A stretch of DNA of 64,000 bases from Olivibacter jilunii. GTDB lineage: Bacteria > Bacteroidota > Bacteroidia > Sphingobacteriales > Sphingobacteriaceae. Below, one piece after another: positions 7,527 through 15,176 of the stretch. The notes under the pieces were generated by a model. That model saw only the letters and a program-made list of their open reading frames with translations. It did no database searches and had not been told where the DNA came from. A program made the position numbers and the translations under genes. The stretch spans positions 558,001 through 622,000 of the forward strand of contig NZ_LR027849.1 of the NCBI RefSeq assembly GCF_900607235.1, in the 5' to 3' direction. Numbering within the stretch: position 1 is the stretch's first letter; every line of letters begins with the position of its first letter.

Positions 7527-10500
7527 ATGAGTAAAATAGCAATCATCATAGGCGCCGGACCAGCCGGTCTTACCGCAGCATATGAATTGTTGAAGAGAAC
7601 AGATATCAAACCTGTCATTCTGGAGAAATCTGGTGATATAGGCGGTATTTCCAAAACAGTTAATTATAAAGGCAATCGAATAGATATTGGCGGTCATCGA
7701 TTCTTTTCTAAATCGGACAGGGTAATGAACTGGTGGTTTAATATTATGCCGGTGGAAACTGTCGGACAGCCTACCATTAATATTAATTATCAGAACAAGT
7801 CCCGGACAATTGATACAGTGTCTACTGGGGTAAACGCAGGAGCAGATCCTGATAAGGTGATGTTAGTTCGCAAACGATTATCCAGGATCTATTTCCTGCG
7901 AAAGTTCTTTACTTACCCTATTCAGCTATCCCTTGACACCCTCACCAAGCTGGGCCTATGGACCACTATTGCTATTATGTTTTCTTATCTGAAGGCGCAG
8001 TTGTTTCCGCGTAATCCGGAAAGCAATCTCGAAGACTTTATGGTCAATCGCTTCGGGAAGGTGTTGTATAACCTGTTCTTCAAGGACTACACAGAAAAAG
8101 TATGGGGCATTCCTTGTAATAAAATATCTGCAGAGTGGGGGGTACAACGGATCAAAGGCGTATCTATCAGCAAAGCTATCCAGCATGCTATTCAATCAGC
8201 CACCAAAAAGAAGAAAGTAACCAGTGGCGACATTGCCCAAAAGGATACTGAAACCAGCCTCATAGAACAATTCCTGTATCCCAAATTCGGGCCGGGGCAG
8301 TTGTGGGAAGAGGTAGCCCGCCAGGTCGAAGAAATGGGAGGCAAGATACTCATGTACCATGATGTAAAGCGCATCTATACTTCTGAAGCTAATAACGCAG
8401 TCACAGCTATAGCAGCCATCAACAATATAACCGGTGAAACCAGCTACATGGAAGGAGATTACTTTTTCTCCACGATGCCGGTGCAGGAGCTGGTAGGAGG
8501 CATGGACGGCAGCGTTCCCGATGACGTTCGGGAGGTGGCTGCCGGCCTCCAGTACCGGGATTTCATTACAGTGGGAATTTTGTTGAAGCAAATGTCCTTC
8601 CAGGATAAGAAGACAGGGGAGTGGAAGCCGCTGCAACTCGAAGATACCTGGATATATATTCAAGAGAAAGATGTTAAAGTAGGAAGGTTACAACTTTTTA
8701 ATAACTGGAGCCCGTATATGGTGAAAGATCCAAATACGGCATGGGTAGGGATGGAGTTCTTCTGTAATAAAACGGATGATTTTTGGAAGAAGTCGGATGA
8801 GGAGATCAAGCAGCTGGCGATTGCCGAGTTGGAGAAAATAGGGCTGGCTTCCGCTGGCAATGTATTGGATACAACGGTGCTAAGAGTAGAGAAGACATAT
8901 CCGGCATATTTTGGGACGTATGAACGGTTTGATTTGGTGAAGGAGTATGTAGATAAGTTTGAGAACTTGTTTCTGGTGGGAAGGAACGGGATGCATAAGT
9001 ATAATAATTCTGATCATAGTATGCTGACGGCGATGGTGGCGGTGGATAATATTGCGACGGGAGTGAAGCAGAAGGCAAATATATGGGGGATTAATACTGA
9101 GCAGGAATACCATGAAGAAACATCAAAGGTTTCTAGCCGGGAAGTTTTAAAGGATCAAAATCAATTAGAAGAATCTTTTAGCATCGATTTTAAGTCCTTT
9201 TTGTCAAATAATAAATTTAACAGGAAGTTGATATCGTTTGCATTTGTAGCAATGTTTATTCAACTTGTAATTTTTAAGTTTTTATATCCTTTTGCCAGTT
9301 TTATTCACGGTGATTCTTTCGTTTACTTGGAGTCTGCTTATCATAACCTGGATATTAATACTCATCCAATTGGGTATTCTAAATTTCTCAGATTATTTAG
9401 TGTTTTTTTTAAATCAGATATTTTGTTGGTAACCTTTCAATACTTGTTATTGGAAATGAGCGGCTTGGCGCTTCTATTTACTTTATTTTATTTTGTTAAT
9501 GTAAGTAAAGTTTTAAAATTGGTTTTATTTGCTTTAATGCTTTTTAATCCTATATTTCTGCATTTAGCAAATTTAGTCTCTTCTGATGCTCTATTTCTGT
9601 CGTTGAGCCTGATTTGGTTTTCTCTATTAATTTGGAACATTTTCAAGCCTAGAAAGTCTATTATTCTTATAAGTGGAATTGTTTTATTCGTTGCCTTTAC
9701 TGTTAGATATAATGCATTATACTATCCAATTATAGCCTTCGCAACCGTCCTATTGTCCAAGAAATTCCATTATTATAAACTCTTAGGTTTGGGCATAGGA
9801 ATGGTGTTCATAATTTTTTTTATTGTGAATACTTCGAATCAGTATTATAAATTAACCGGAGTTAGACAGTTTTCTCCTTTTTCTGGCTGGCAAATAGCTA
9901 ATAATGCTTTGTATGCCTATAGGTATGTTGATAGTGCAAAACGGAAACCTGTAGCAAAAGAGTTTCAGAGTTTAGATATGATGGTGCGAAATTATTTTGA
10001 CACAACCAGAGATGTTAAAAGACATCCACAGGAGCTTCTAATTGCTAGTACAGTTTACATGTGGGATGATAGGTCGCCATTAGAATTATATAAAAAGAAA
10101 ACATTTGAAAATGATTCAATTTCTGGTGGCGTAAAGAAATGGGCATCCCAAGGACCTCTTTATTCAAGATATGGGTATCATTTGATAGGCAAATATCCAT
10201 TTGAATTCATGAAGTATTATTTATTACCAAATGCAATAAAATATTATGCTCCGCCTGTTGAGTTTTTAGAAAAGTATAATGACGGGAAAGATTCCGTACA
10301 GCAAATTGCTCAGGTATGGTTTGATCTCAAAAGCAAATATGTAACTACATTTAATAGAAATTATAAAATAAGTGTTCTTGACTTCTATCCACTTATAATA
10401 GGAGCATTAAATTCGGTCTTTGTTTTGGGTTTGATGAGCTTTATAATAATGAGAGGTCATAATCGGTATCCCATTTTAAGTAAAATTTTGACAATTGCGG

Positions 10501-10709
10501 CAATTTTGTGGATAGTAAATTTCGGATTTAGTGTTTTTGCATCGCCAATAGCCTTAAGGTTTCAGTTGTTCCCTAACATGGTTTTCTTATTAATAGACTT
10601 TTTGATAATTGATTTTCTGTTTAAAGAAGCAAAGCTCGGCGAGATCTCAAATATTCAGGAGGTTATGATAAACCATAAAATTAGTCAAGAAACATTATCT
10701 GCAAAGTGA
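7527..10709 (+). CDS. FAD-dependent oxidoreductase fused to a GT-C type membrane glycosyltransferase
   Basis: A 1060-aa two-part protein. Residues 1-~530 are an NAD(P)/FAD oxidoreductase of the amine-oxidase / UDP-galactopyranose-mutase-like superfamily, with dinucleotide motif GAGPAG at 9-14, the acidic ribose-binding end [19 protein letters not shown], and a C-terminal FAD contact ([14 protein letters not shown]). This is the length of the usual stand-alone enzyme. Residues ~555-1060 are a polytopic membrane domain with about ten helices. An [12 protein letters not shown] loop after the first helix and [12 protein letters not shown] resemble GT39/ArnT-like GT-C transferases. Base composition changes sharply at about 9100: the front half is GC-richer than both flanks and the back half is strongly AT-rich, so a gene fusion is likely. 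It sits between LanKC and a thioredoxin lipoprotein. A sugar-modifying role on the membrane is inferred, not shown. Confidence 0.75.
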   Translation: MSKIAIIIGAGPAGLTAAYELLKRTDIKPVILEKSGDIGGISKTVNYKGNRIDIGGHRFFSKSDRVMNWWFNIMPVETVGQPTININYQNKSRTIDTVSTGVNAGADPDKVMLVRKRLSRIYFLRKFFTYPIQLSLDTLTKLGLWTTIAIMFSYLKAQLFPRNPESNLEDFMVNRFGKVLYNLFFKDYTEKVWGIPCNKISAEWGVQRIKGVSISKAIQHAIQSATKKKKVTSGDIAQKDTETSLIEQFLYPKFGPGQLWEEVARQVEEMGGKILMYHDVKRIYTSEANNAVTAIAAINNITGETSYMEGDYFFSTMPVQELVGGMDGSVPDDVREVAAGLQYRDFITVGILLKQMSFQDKKTGEWKPLQLEDTWIYIQEKDVKVGRLQLFNNWSPYMVKDPNTAWVGMEFFCNKTDDFWKKSDEEIKQLAIAELEKIGLASAGNVLDTTVLRVEKTYPAYFGTYERFDLVKEYVDKFENLFLVGRNGMHKYNNSDHSMLTAMVAVDNIATGVKQKANIWGINTEQEYHEETSKVSSREVLKDQNQLEESFSIDFKSFLSNNKFNRKLISFAFVAMFIQLVIFKFLYPFASFIHGDSFVYLESAYHNLDINTHPIGYSKFLRLFSVFFKSDILLVTFQYLLLEMSGLALLFTLFYFVNVSKVLKLVLFALMLFNPIFLHLANLVSSDALFLSLSLIWFSLLIWNIFKPRKSIILISGIVLFVAFTVRYNALYYPIIAFATVLLSKKFHYYKLLGLGIGMVFIIFFIVNTSNQYYKLTGVRQFSPFSGWQIANNALYAYRYVDSAKRKPVAKEFQSLDMMVRNYFDTTRDVKRHPQELLIASTVYMWDDRSPLELYKKKTFENDSISGGVKKWASQGPLYSRYGYHLIGKYPFEFMKYYLLPNAIKYYAPPVEFLEKYNDGKDSVQQIAQVWFDLKSKYVTTFNRNYKISVLDFYPLIIGALNSVFVLGLMSFIIMRGHNRYPILSKILTIAAILWIVNFGFSVFASPIALRFQLFPNMVFLLIDFLIIDFLFKEAKLGEISNIQEVMINHKISQETLSAK

Positions 10710-10730
10710 CTTTTGGAAAAAGTTGTCTAT

Positions 10731-11267
10731 ATGAAGCTGCAATTGTTTAAATATTCTGTCAATCCGTTGCTGGCTGTCTGTCTGCTCGTTTTACTATTGT
10801 TATCAAATTGTAACTTTACAAGTTCTCATTCTTTTCCGTTAAATGAGCCGATAACTACTGGTATGGAAGGAAGAACTTTGCCTTCATTTAATTTGCTATC
10901 AACTAACGGCGTTGCTTTCAATTCTAATGACATTCCTTTGGGTAAGCCTGTAATTCTATTGTTTATTCGTCCGGATTGTCCATTTTGTGAAGCCCAGATT
11001 GATGAAATTATTGATAATATAGAACTATTGATAAATTTCAGAATTTACTTAGTTACTTCATACCCACTGGAGGAATTGAAAGTAATTTACAAGAAGCGTG
11101 ATTTAAAAAAGTACAATAACATTACCGCAGCTTCTGATCCTGAAAACTTTTTTCGGAGGTATTTTTCGGTTAAAAGTGTTCCTTATACAGTTATTTACGA
11201 TGAGCAAAAAAAACTCTCCAGGGTATATGTAGGATTTATAGGTGTGTCAGAAATTTTGCAGTTGTAA
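10731..11267 (+). CDS. TlpA/AhpC-like thioredoxin-fold lipoprotein
   Basis: I choose the ATG at 10731 rather than the TTG at 10713, because it opens directly into a lipoprotein signal with a hydrophobic run and lipobox LLSNC (Cys27). The mature part has an AhpC/TlpA beginning (MEGRTLPSFNLLSTNG), the active site CPFC (Cys83, Cys86) after FIRPD, and a cis-proline-like VPYTVIYDE near the end. It would be membrane-anchored in the periplasm and reduce or shuffle disulfides. It begins 21 bases after the FAD-GT gene and just precedes two secreted peptides with paired cysteines, which are plausible substrates. Confidence 0.8.
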   Translation: MKLQLFKYSVNPLLAVCLLVLLLLSNCNFTSSHSFPLNEPITTGMEGRTLPSFNLLSTNGVAFNSNDIPLGKPVILLFIRPDCPFCEAQIDEIIDNIELLINFRIYLVTSYPLEELKVIYKKRDLKKYNNITAASDPENFFRRYFSVKSVPYTVIYDEQKKLSRVYVGFIGVSEILQL

Positions 11268-11310
11268 TGATCAGGTGTCTGATCATGATTTCTAAGGATA
11301 CTATTTTGGT

Positions 11311-11391
11311 GGGAACGCCGAAAACCACAAGAAAAGAGTAGGCAATCTAAAACTAAAGTTTTTCCTTTTGATTTAAAAAGGGCCTGTAATT
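11311..11391 (+). repeat. duplicated leader of the peptide genes, copy 1
   Basis: The ~80 bases before the peptide-1 start resemble those before peptide 2 (11795-11872). Both carry gaaaacca, agaaaagagta and a run ending in aaaagg 15-20 bases before the ATG. The duplication therefore included regulatory sequence as well as the coding region. Confidence 0.5.
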
Positions 11392-11640
11392 ATGAAACTA
11401 CCGAAAATTCTGTTAAGTGTTATAGGATTAACCTCTTTAGCAAGTGTTGTTTTTGCTTCCAAACTGAGAGAGACGCGAATAGAAAGGATTTTTTATAAAG
11501 AGGACTCGCAAATGCGCTGTACTGTTACAACAATTAAAATGTCCCAAACAACAACTGAAATTACAGTTGTACAGGTTAGATTAAGCACCGCTAAAACATC
11601 AGGGAGATGTGGCTTGCTTCGCCTTATCCAAGCCGTTTAG
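11392..11640 (+). CDS. small secreted two-cysteine peptide, copy 1 (DUF6520-like)
   Basis: An 82-aa protein. A Sec signal (MKLPKILLSVIGLTSL...VFA) is cleaved near residue 22. The mature ~60 residues hold two cysteines at 43 and 73. It is a paralogue of the peptide at 11873: both share ER-x-FYK, C-[ST]-VTT, a TTT run, LSTAKT-x3-C and a terminal IQ, with identical 30-residue spacing between the Cys. The pattern is like small Bacteroidota DUF6520 peptides. Alternatively the T-x2-T-x3-C stretch could be a lanthionine or labionin-type core for the nearby LanKC, though a Sec signal as leader would be unusual. The ATG is preceded by a leader duplicated with copy 2. Confidence 0.7.
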   Translation: MKLPKILLSVIGLTSLASVVFASKLRETRIERIFYKEDSQMRCTVTTIKMSQTTTEITVVQVRLSTAKTSGRCGLLRLIQAV

Positions 11641-11794
11641 TAGTGATCAACTTTTTTATATTACGATTTCTTTTTAAGAGACCCAGAATACATCTATATG
11701 GTAAATGCTTAAACAAAAGTCCTTTTTCTCTAAATTGTCGTTTGATGCGCATCATAGGCTTATTCTTGTTGTCAACAAGAATGGCCGCAATGGG

Positions 11795-11872
11795 GAAGCT
11801 GAAAACCATTAGAAAAGAGTAAGCATATTTATTTTGTAAAGTTAGCCTTTGCTCTTAAAAGGCATCTATTTT
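11795..11872 (+). repeat. duplicated leader of the peptide genes, copy 2
   Basis: Counterpart of 11311-11391, with gaaaacca and agaaaagagta at the same distance from the start codon. It contains no separate gene. Confidence 0.5.
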
Positions 11873-12112
11873 ATGAAAATAGCAAAAGTAATGTTAACAG
11901 CCCTTGGAGTGACAGCTGTTGTTGGTGCAGCACTTGCATCTAGAGCCACTACAGAAAGAGCATTTTATAAATCTGCATCCAACGGTCAATGCTCTGTTAC
12001 CACATTGAGGTTTGCAACTACTACAAACAATCCTGCGGTTCCTTTAACTAGCTTAAGCACTGCTAAGACAACTAATCCGTGCCCTCAGATCCGCACAATT
12101 CAGGACCTTTAA
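11873..12112 (+). CDS. small secreted two-cysteine peptide, copy 2 (DUF6520-like)
   Basis: A 79-aa protein. The ATG at 11873 is preferred over the upstream start at 11849 because it opens straight into the signal peptide (MKIAKVMLTALGVTAV...ALA). Mature-region cysteines are at 40 and 70, with the same spacing as copy 1. The conserved block LSTAKTTNPC and the C-terminal IQ match copy 1, while the central Thr/Asn-rich linker differs. The product is expected in the periplasm or outside the cell. It is the last gene before a strong terminator. A disulfide made with help from the upstream thioredoxin lipoprotein, or a lanthionine made by LanKC, are both open possibilities. Confidence 0.7.
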   Translation: MKIAKVMLTALGVTAVVGAALASRATTERAFYKSASNGQCSVTTLRFATTTNNPAVPLTSLSTAKTTNPCPQIRTIQDL

Positions 12113-12150
12113 ATAGGTTAAGTTCCTTAAATAAATTTTTGAGGAATATA

Positions 12151-12180
12151 GGGGCTGCCAATTTTGGCAGCCCCATTTTT
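12151..12180 (+). terminator. strong terminator after the peptide genes
   Basis: A perfect 11-bp stem, ggggctgccaa and ttggcagcccc (12151-12174), with a 2-base loop as drawn, is followed by atttttct. It lies between the convergent plus-strand peptide cluster and the minus-strand peptidase gene, and could also serve the latter. Confidence 0.9.
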
Positions 12181-12223
12181 CTCAAAAACCTTATGGCTTT
12201 TCTAAATTGACTTGTGAGTAAAT

Positions 12224-14920
12224 TTATTTTATGTTAGATATGGCTTTGATTTTTGTAGCACCTATCCGTTGATCGATTTTTAGACCATCTTCAATACCTT
12301 TTGCTTCCGCACTGATTCCTTGTGTCATCCATAATGGCGGAGGCATGTCTTTTAAATAATGGTCAAAGAATTGCTTCATTCGAGTAGTATAATCTAAGCT
12401 TTGTTTTCCATGTATTCCGTGATTGCTTCCTTCATATTCAATTAGCCATGCAATTTTGCCTAACCTCCGAAGCGCATTAAAGAACTCAACGCTCTGCGCG
12501 AATGGAACAGCAATGTCACGGTTTCCATGAACCAGCAGGATTGGTGTTGTGACATCGTCAACGTTAAAAATTGGAGAATTGTTAATGTATAATTCAGGAT
12601 TTTGCCATATCGTTTGGCCAATTCGCAATTGCCCGTTTTCACAAACCCCTTGTAGGCTTCCACCTTCTCTTAAGCTATTGTAGAAGCTTATCAGATCGGA
12701 AACTCCTGCTGTTGCACATGCTGCAGCAAATAAATTGCTGTGCGTTACTATATAATTCGTTTCGTACCCTCCAAAGCTGAATCCTTGTATGCCAATTTTC
12801 TTTTTATTTACGAAGTTAAAATTGTTTAAATATAATGTTCCGCTTTCTACGGCGTTGAGTGCACTTTCTCCTGGTGAACCTATGTTGTAAAAAATATCTG
12901 GAGTAAATACAAGATATCCGTCATTAACAAAGCTTGGAATATTGATTTCTCCCGTAGAATTGCCAGGTGTTAAAAATGCATTTAATCCGTCTGATTTTCT
13001 TTCATAATAGTTAACAATTACAGGATATTGTTTCGTTGAATCGAAATTACTAGGCTTGTATAATATACCCTGATACAGTGTTCCACTTTTATTTCTCCAA
13101 GTATGTAACTCTGAGGTGTACAAGCTCCTATAGCTAGAGTAATCTACATCAATAATAGGTTTAAACGTTTTAAAATCTTTTGTACACAAGTAAACTGAAG
13201 GATGACGGGAATTCGTACGTTTGACAATGAAAGTTTTTGATTCCTTCGCCTTTATGGGCTGGAAGCTTGTGTTTTCTGGTATATAAGGATTATCTGCTGT
13301 GCAAAAAATATATGGTCCCATTGTTAGCATTTCAGGCTGGGATTTCTTGCCAATCTTAATTTTATAAAAGCCATTATTTTTATTGAGCAGATTATATGCA
13401 ACTAAAATTAGTTCTTCATTCTCCCTAATTTGATCTAAGGTTGTTCCAGATTGTAATATGTCGAAGACGATATGGTTTTTAAGACCGAATTCGTTCGTAA
13501 CATTTATTGGAGCTGATTTTTTCATTGGGTCAACTAGCCAGATATCATATCGATCATAAAGTAATACCTTTGAGTCATCCTTCAACCATCCTGCTATTCC
13601 TCGGTTTGATCCAAATCTATCGTATCGATAGTAACCAATCCAATCAGAGTTTATACTCTCTGTTATATTTCGAGAAATTCCAGTTAAGACTTCATATGAA
13701 AAGTAAGTTTTTAGACTATCATTATAGTATATGTAAAATTTGCCAGCGGGAGATAAATGTCCCCAAAAGCTAAATTCCTTTTCCTTAGGTTGTTCTAAAT
13801 GCGTTATCTTAATGGTTTTTTTAACGCTATTGTTCCAGTGGCCTTCACCATGACCAATATTATTTAGATCACTTCCTATAAGTGCTATTTTTTGTCGCTT
13901 TTCTAAGCATATTTCATTATCGGATGCTAGAAGTCTAGTTTTTTTGGTGTTAACATCTATTAAATAGAGATATGATTTGTTATTATGGTGTTTCTCAATA
14001 TCTATAAGCTGTTGAGGTTGAAGTTTAGAATCAGTAAAACTCCAAATATTAAAATTGGCTAAGTTCCCTTTTTGTTTTCCTTCTACTTTACTTTCTTTCA
14101 TTGTAAAATATAGGTAGTTGCCATTGTCACTGAAAGCTTGCAGGTTATCTATTAGTAGCCTATTATTTGTAGGGTTGTATAGGGTGTCAAGAATTGGAAG
14201 TGCTTTTTCGTCAGTACTTTTGTAATAACACAAAGTTCTTTTCCTTGCTTTACCCCCGTCAGTAAGGAAGGCCACTTGCTTTTGTGGACCAAAAATCGGA
14301 GGTGCTAATAACTTACCTTCCCATATTCGACTCTCTCTTAATTCAGGCAATGTAATATATACCAAAATTTCTTTTTGCCTTGCTCTTTCAGGGGCTTCTA
14401 TTGTTAATAATATTCCTTGCCAATTTTCATCTACATAGTATCGGGTAAATTTTGTAAAGACTTTACTTTTCTTAGTTTTAAGATTACGAATTATTAACTG
14501 TTTATTTGGAAATTTTGATTCCAACAATAACCACGGATTGTTTTTATACGGCGACAATTGGAAAGACTCAACTTCTGGGACTATTTCTATTTTTTCTGAG
14601 CCTAATTCGATTATACATAGTGAATCTCCTGGTAGCAAAATAACACCCTTTTTACTATCTCCTGAAATAGCAGGTTGGGATTGATCCGCATACTTTGGGA
14701 TACGTTTTATCCAATCTCCAAAAGTTTCTTTAAAAATGAAACCTTGTTTACTTGATCCCGGTTCATCTATATGGAATGCTGAGTAATTACCATCATTACT
14801 TATTAATGGTATACCGATGCTAAGATTATTGTTGTGATTGACTTTATATGTCCCATTCCTTTGACCTATTACAACATTTTGAACTGCAATGAAAAGCAAT
14901 AATAATAGAAAATTCTTCAT
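12224..14920 (-). CDS. S9-family (prolyl oligopeptidase/DPP-like) serine peptidase, exported
   Basis: An 898-aa protein with a signal peptide (MKNFLLLLLFIAVQNVVIG). A long N-terminal beta-propeller-like region (~residues 30-620) is followed by an alpha/beta-hydrolase domain. The nucleophile motif GFSFGG lies near 715, the acid in HGNRDIAVPF near 801 and the His in GSNHGIHG near 833. It would cleave short peptides in the periplasm. It is the last gene of the SusC-SusD-thioredoxin-GH2-S9 operon, about 250 bp beyond the GH2 gene. S9 enzymes such as FlaP remove leaders from some class III lanthipeptides, so its position opposite LanKC deserves attention. A peptide-nutrient role alongside SusCD is the simpler reading. 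Confidence 0.85.
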   Translation of the reverse strand: MKNFLLLLLFIAVQNVVIGQRNGTYKVNHNNNLSIGIPLISNDGNYSAFHIDEPGSSKQGFIFKETFGDWIKRIPKYADQSQPAISGDSKKGVILLPGDSLCIIELGSEKIEIVPEVESFQLSPYKNNPWLLLESKFPNKQLIIRNLKTKKSKVFTKFTRYYVDENWQGILLTIEAPERARQKEILVYITLPELRESRIWEGKLLAPPIFGPQKQVAFLTDGGKARKRTLCYYKSTDEKALPILDTLYNPTNNRLLIDNLQAFSDNGNYLYFTMKESKVEGKQKGNLANFNIWSFTDSKLQPQQLIDIEKHHNNKSYLYLIDVNTKKTRLLASDNEICLEKRQKIALIGSDLNNIGHGEGHWNNSVKKTIKITHLEQPKEKEFSFWGHLSPAGKFYIYYNDSLKTYFSYEVLTGISRNITESINSDWIGYYRYDRFGSNRGIAGWLKDDSKVLLYDRYDIWLVDPMKKSAPINVTNEFGLKNHIVFDILQSGTTLDQIRENEELILVAYNLLNKNNGFYKIKIGKKSQPEMLTMGPYIFCTADNPYIPENTSFQPIKAKESKTFIVKRTNSRHPSVYLCTKDFKTFKPIIDVDYSSYRSLYTSELHTWRNKSGTLYQGILYKPSNFDSTKQYPVIVNYYERKSDGLNAFLTPGNSTGEINIPSFVNDGYLVFTPDIFYNIGSPGESALNAVESGTLYLNNFNFVNKKKIGIQGFSFGGYETNYIVTHSNLFAAACATAGVSDLISFYNSLREGGSLQGVCENGQLRIGQTIWQNPELYINNSPIFNVDDVTTPILLVHGNRDIAVPFAQSVEFFNALRRLGKIAWLIEYEGSNHGIHGKQSLDYTTRMKQFFDHYLKDMPPPLWMTQGISAEAKGIEDGLKIDQRIGATKIKAISNIK

Positions 14921-15176
14921 ATGCGAAAGTCTTTAATAAAAGATTTAGGAAGTAAATGCTTTCTATATGGTATAATATATAGAAAAGTACTGCAGTAACA
15001 TTTCAGTATTACTGCAGTATTTAAATCGTTATTCCTTCCTAGTCTATTATAAGATTTAAACACGGATGTGATTCGTAGTTAGGATGTGTTCCTTCATCTT
15101 CATTTAATGTTGTTTGCATTAATAGATTCGGAAAAATTAAGTATATTTTAATTCGTTTCTTGTTGACTTCGGTATG

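Noticed and set aside
7956-9113. Several antisense ORFs inside the FAD-GT gene
   Set aside because: They overlap a well-supported coding frame on the opposite strand and show only the third-position GC effect of that gene.
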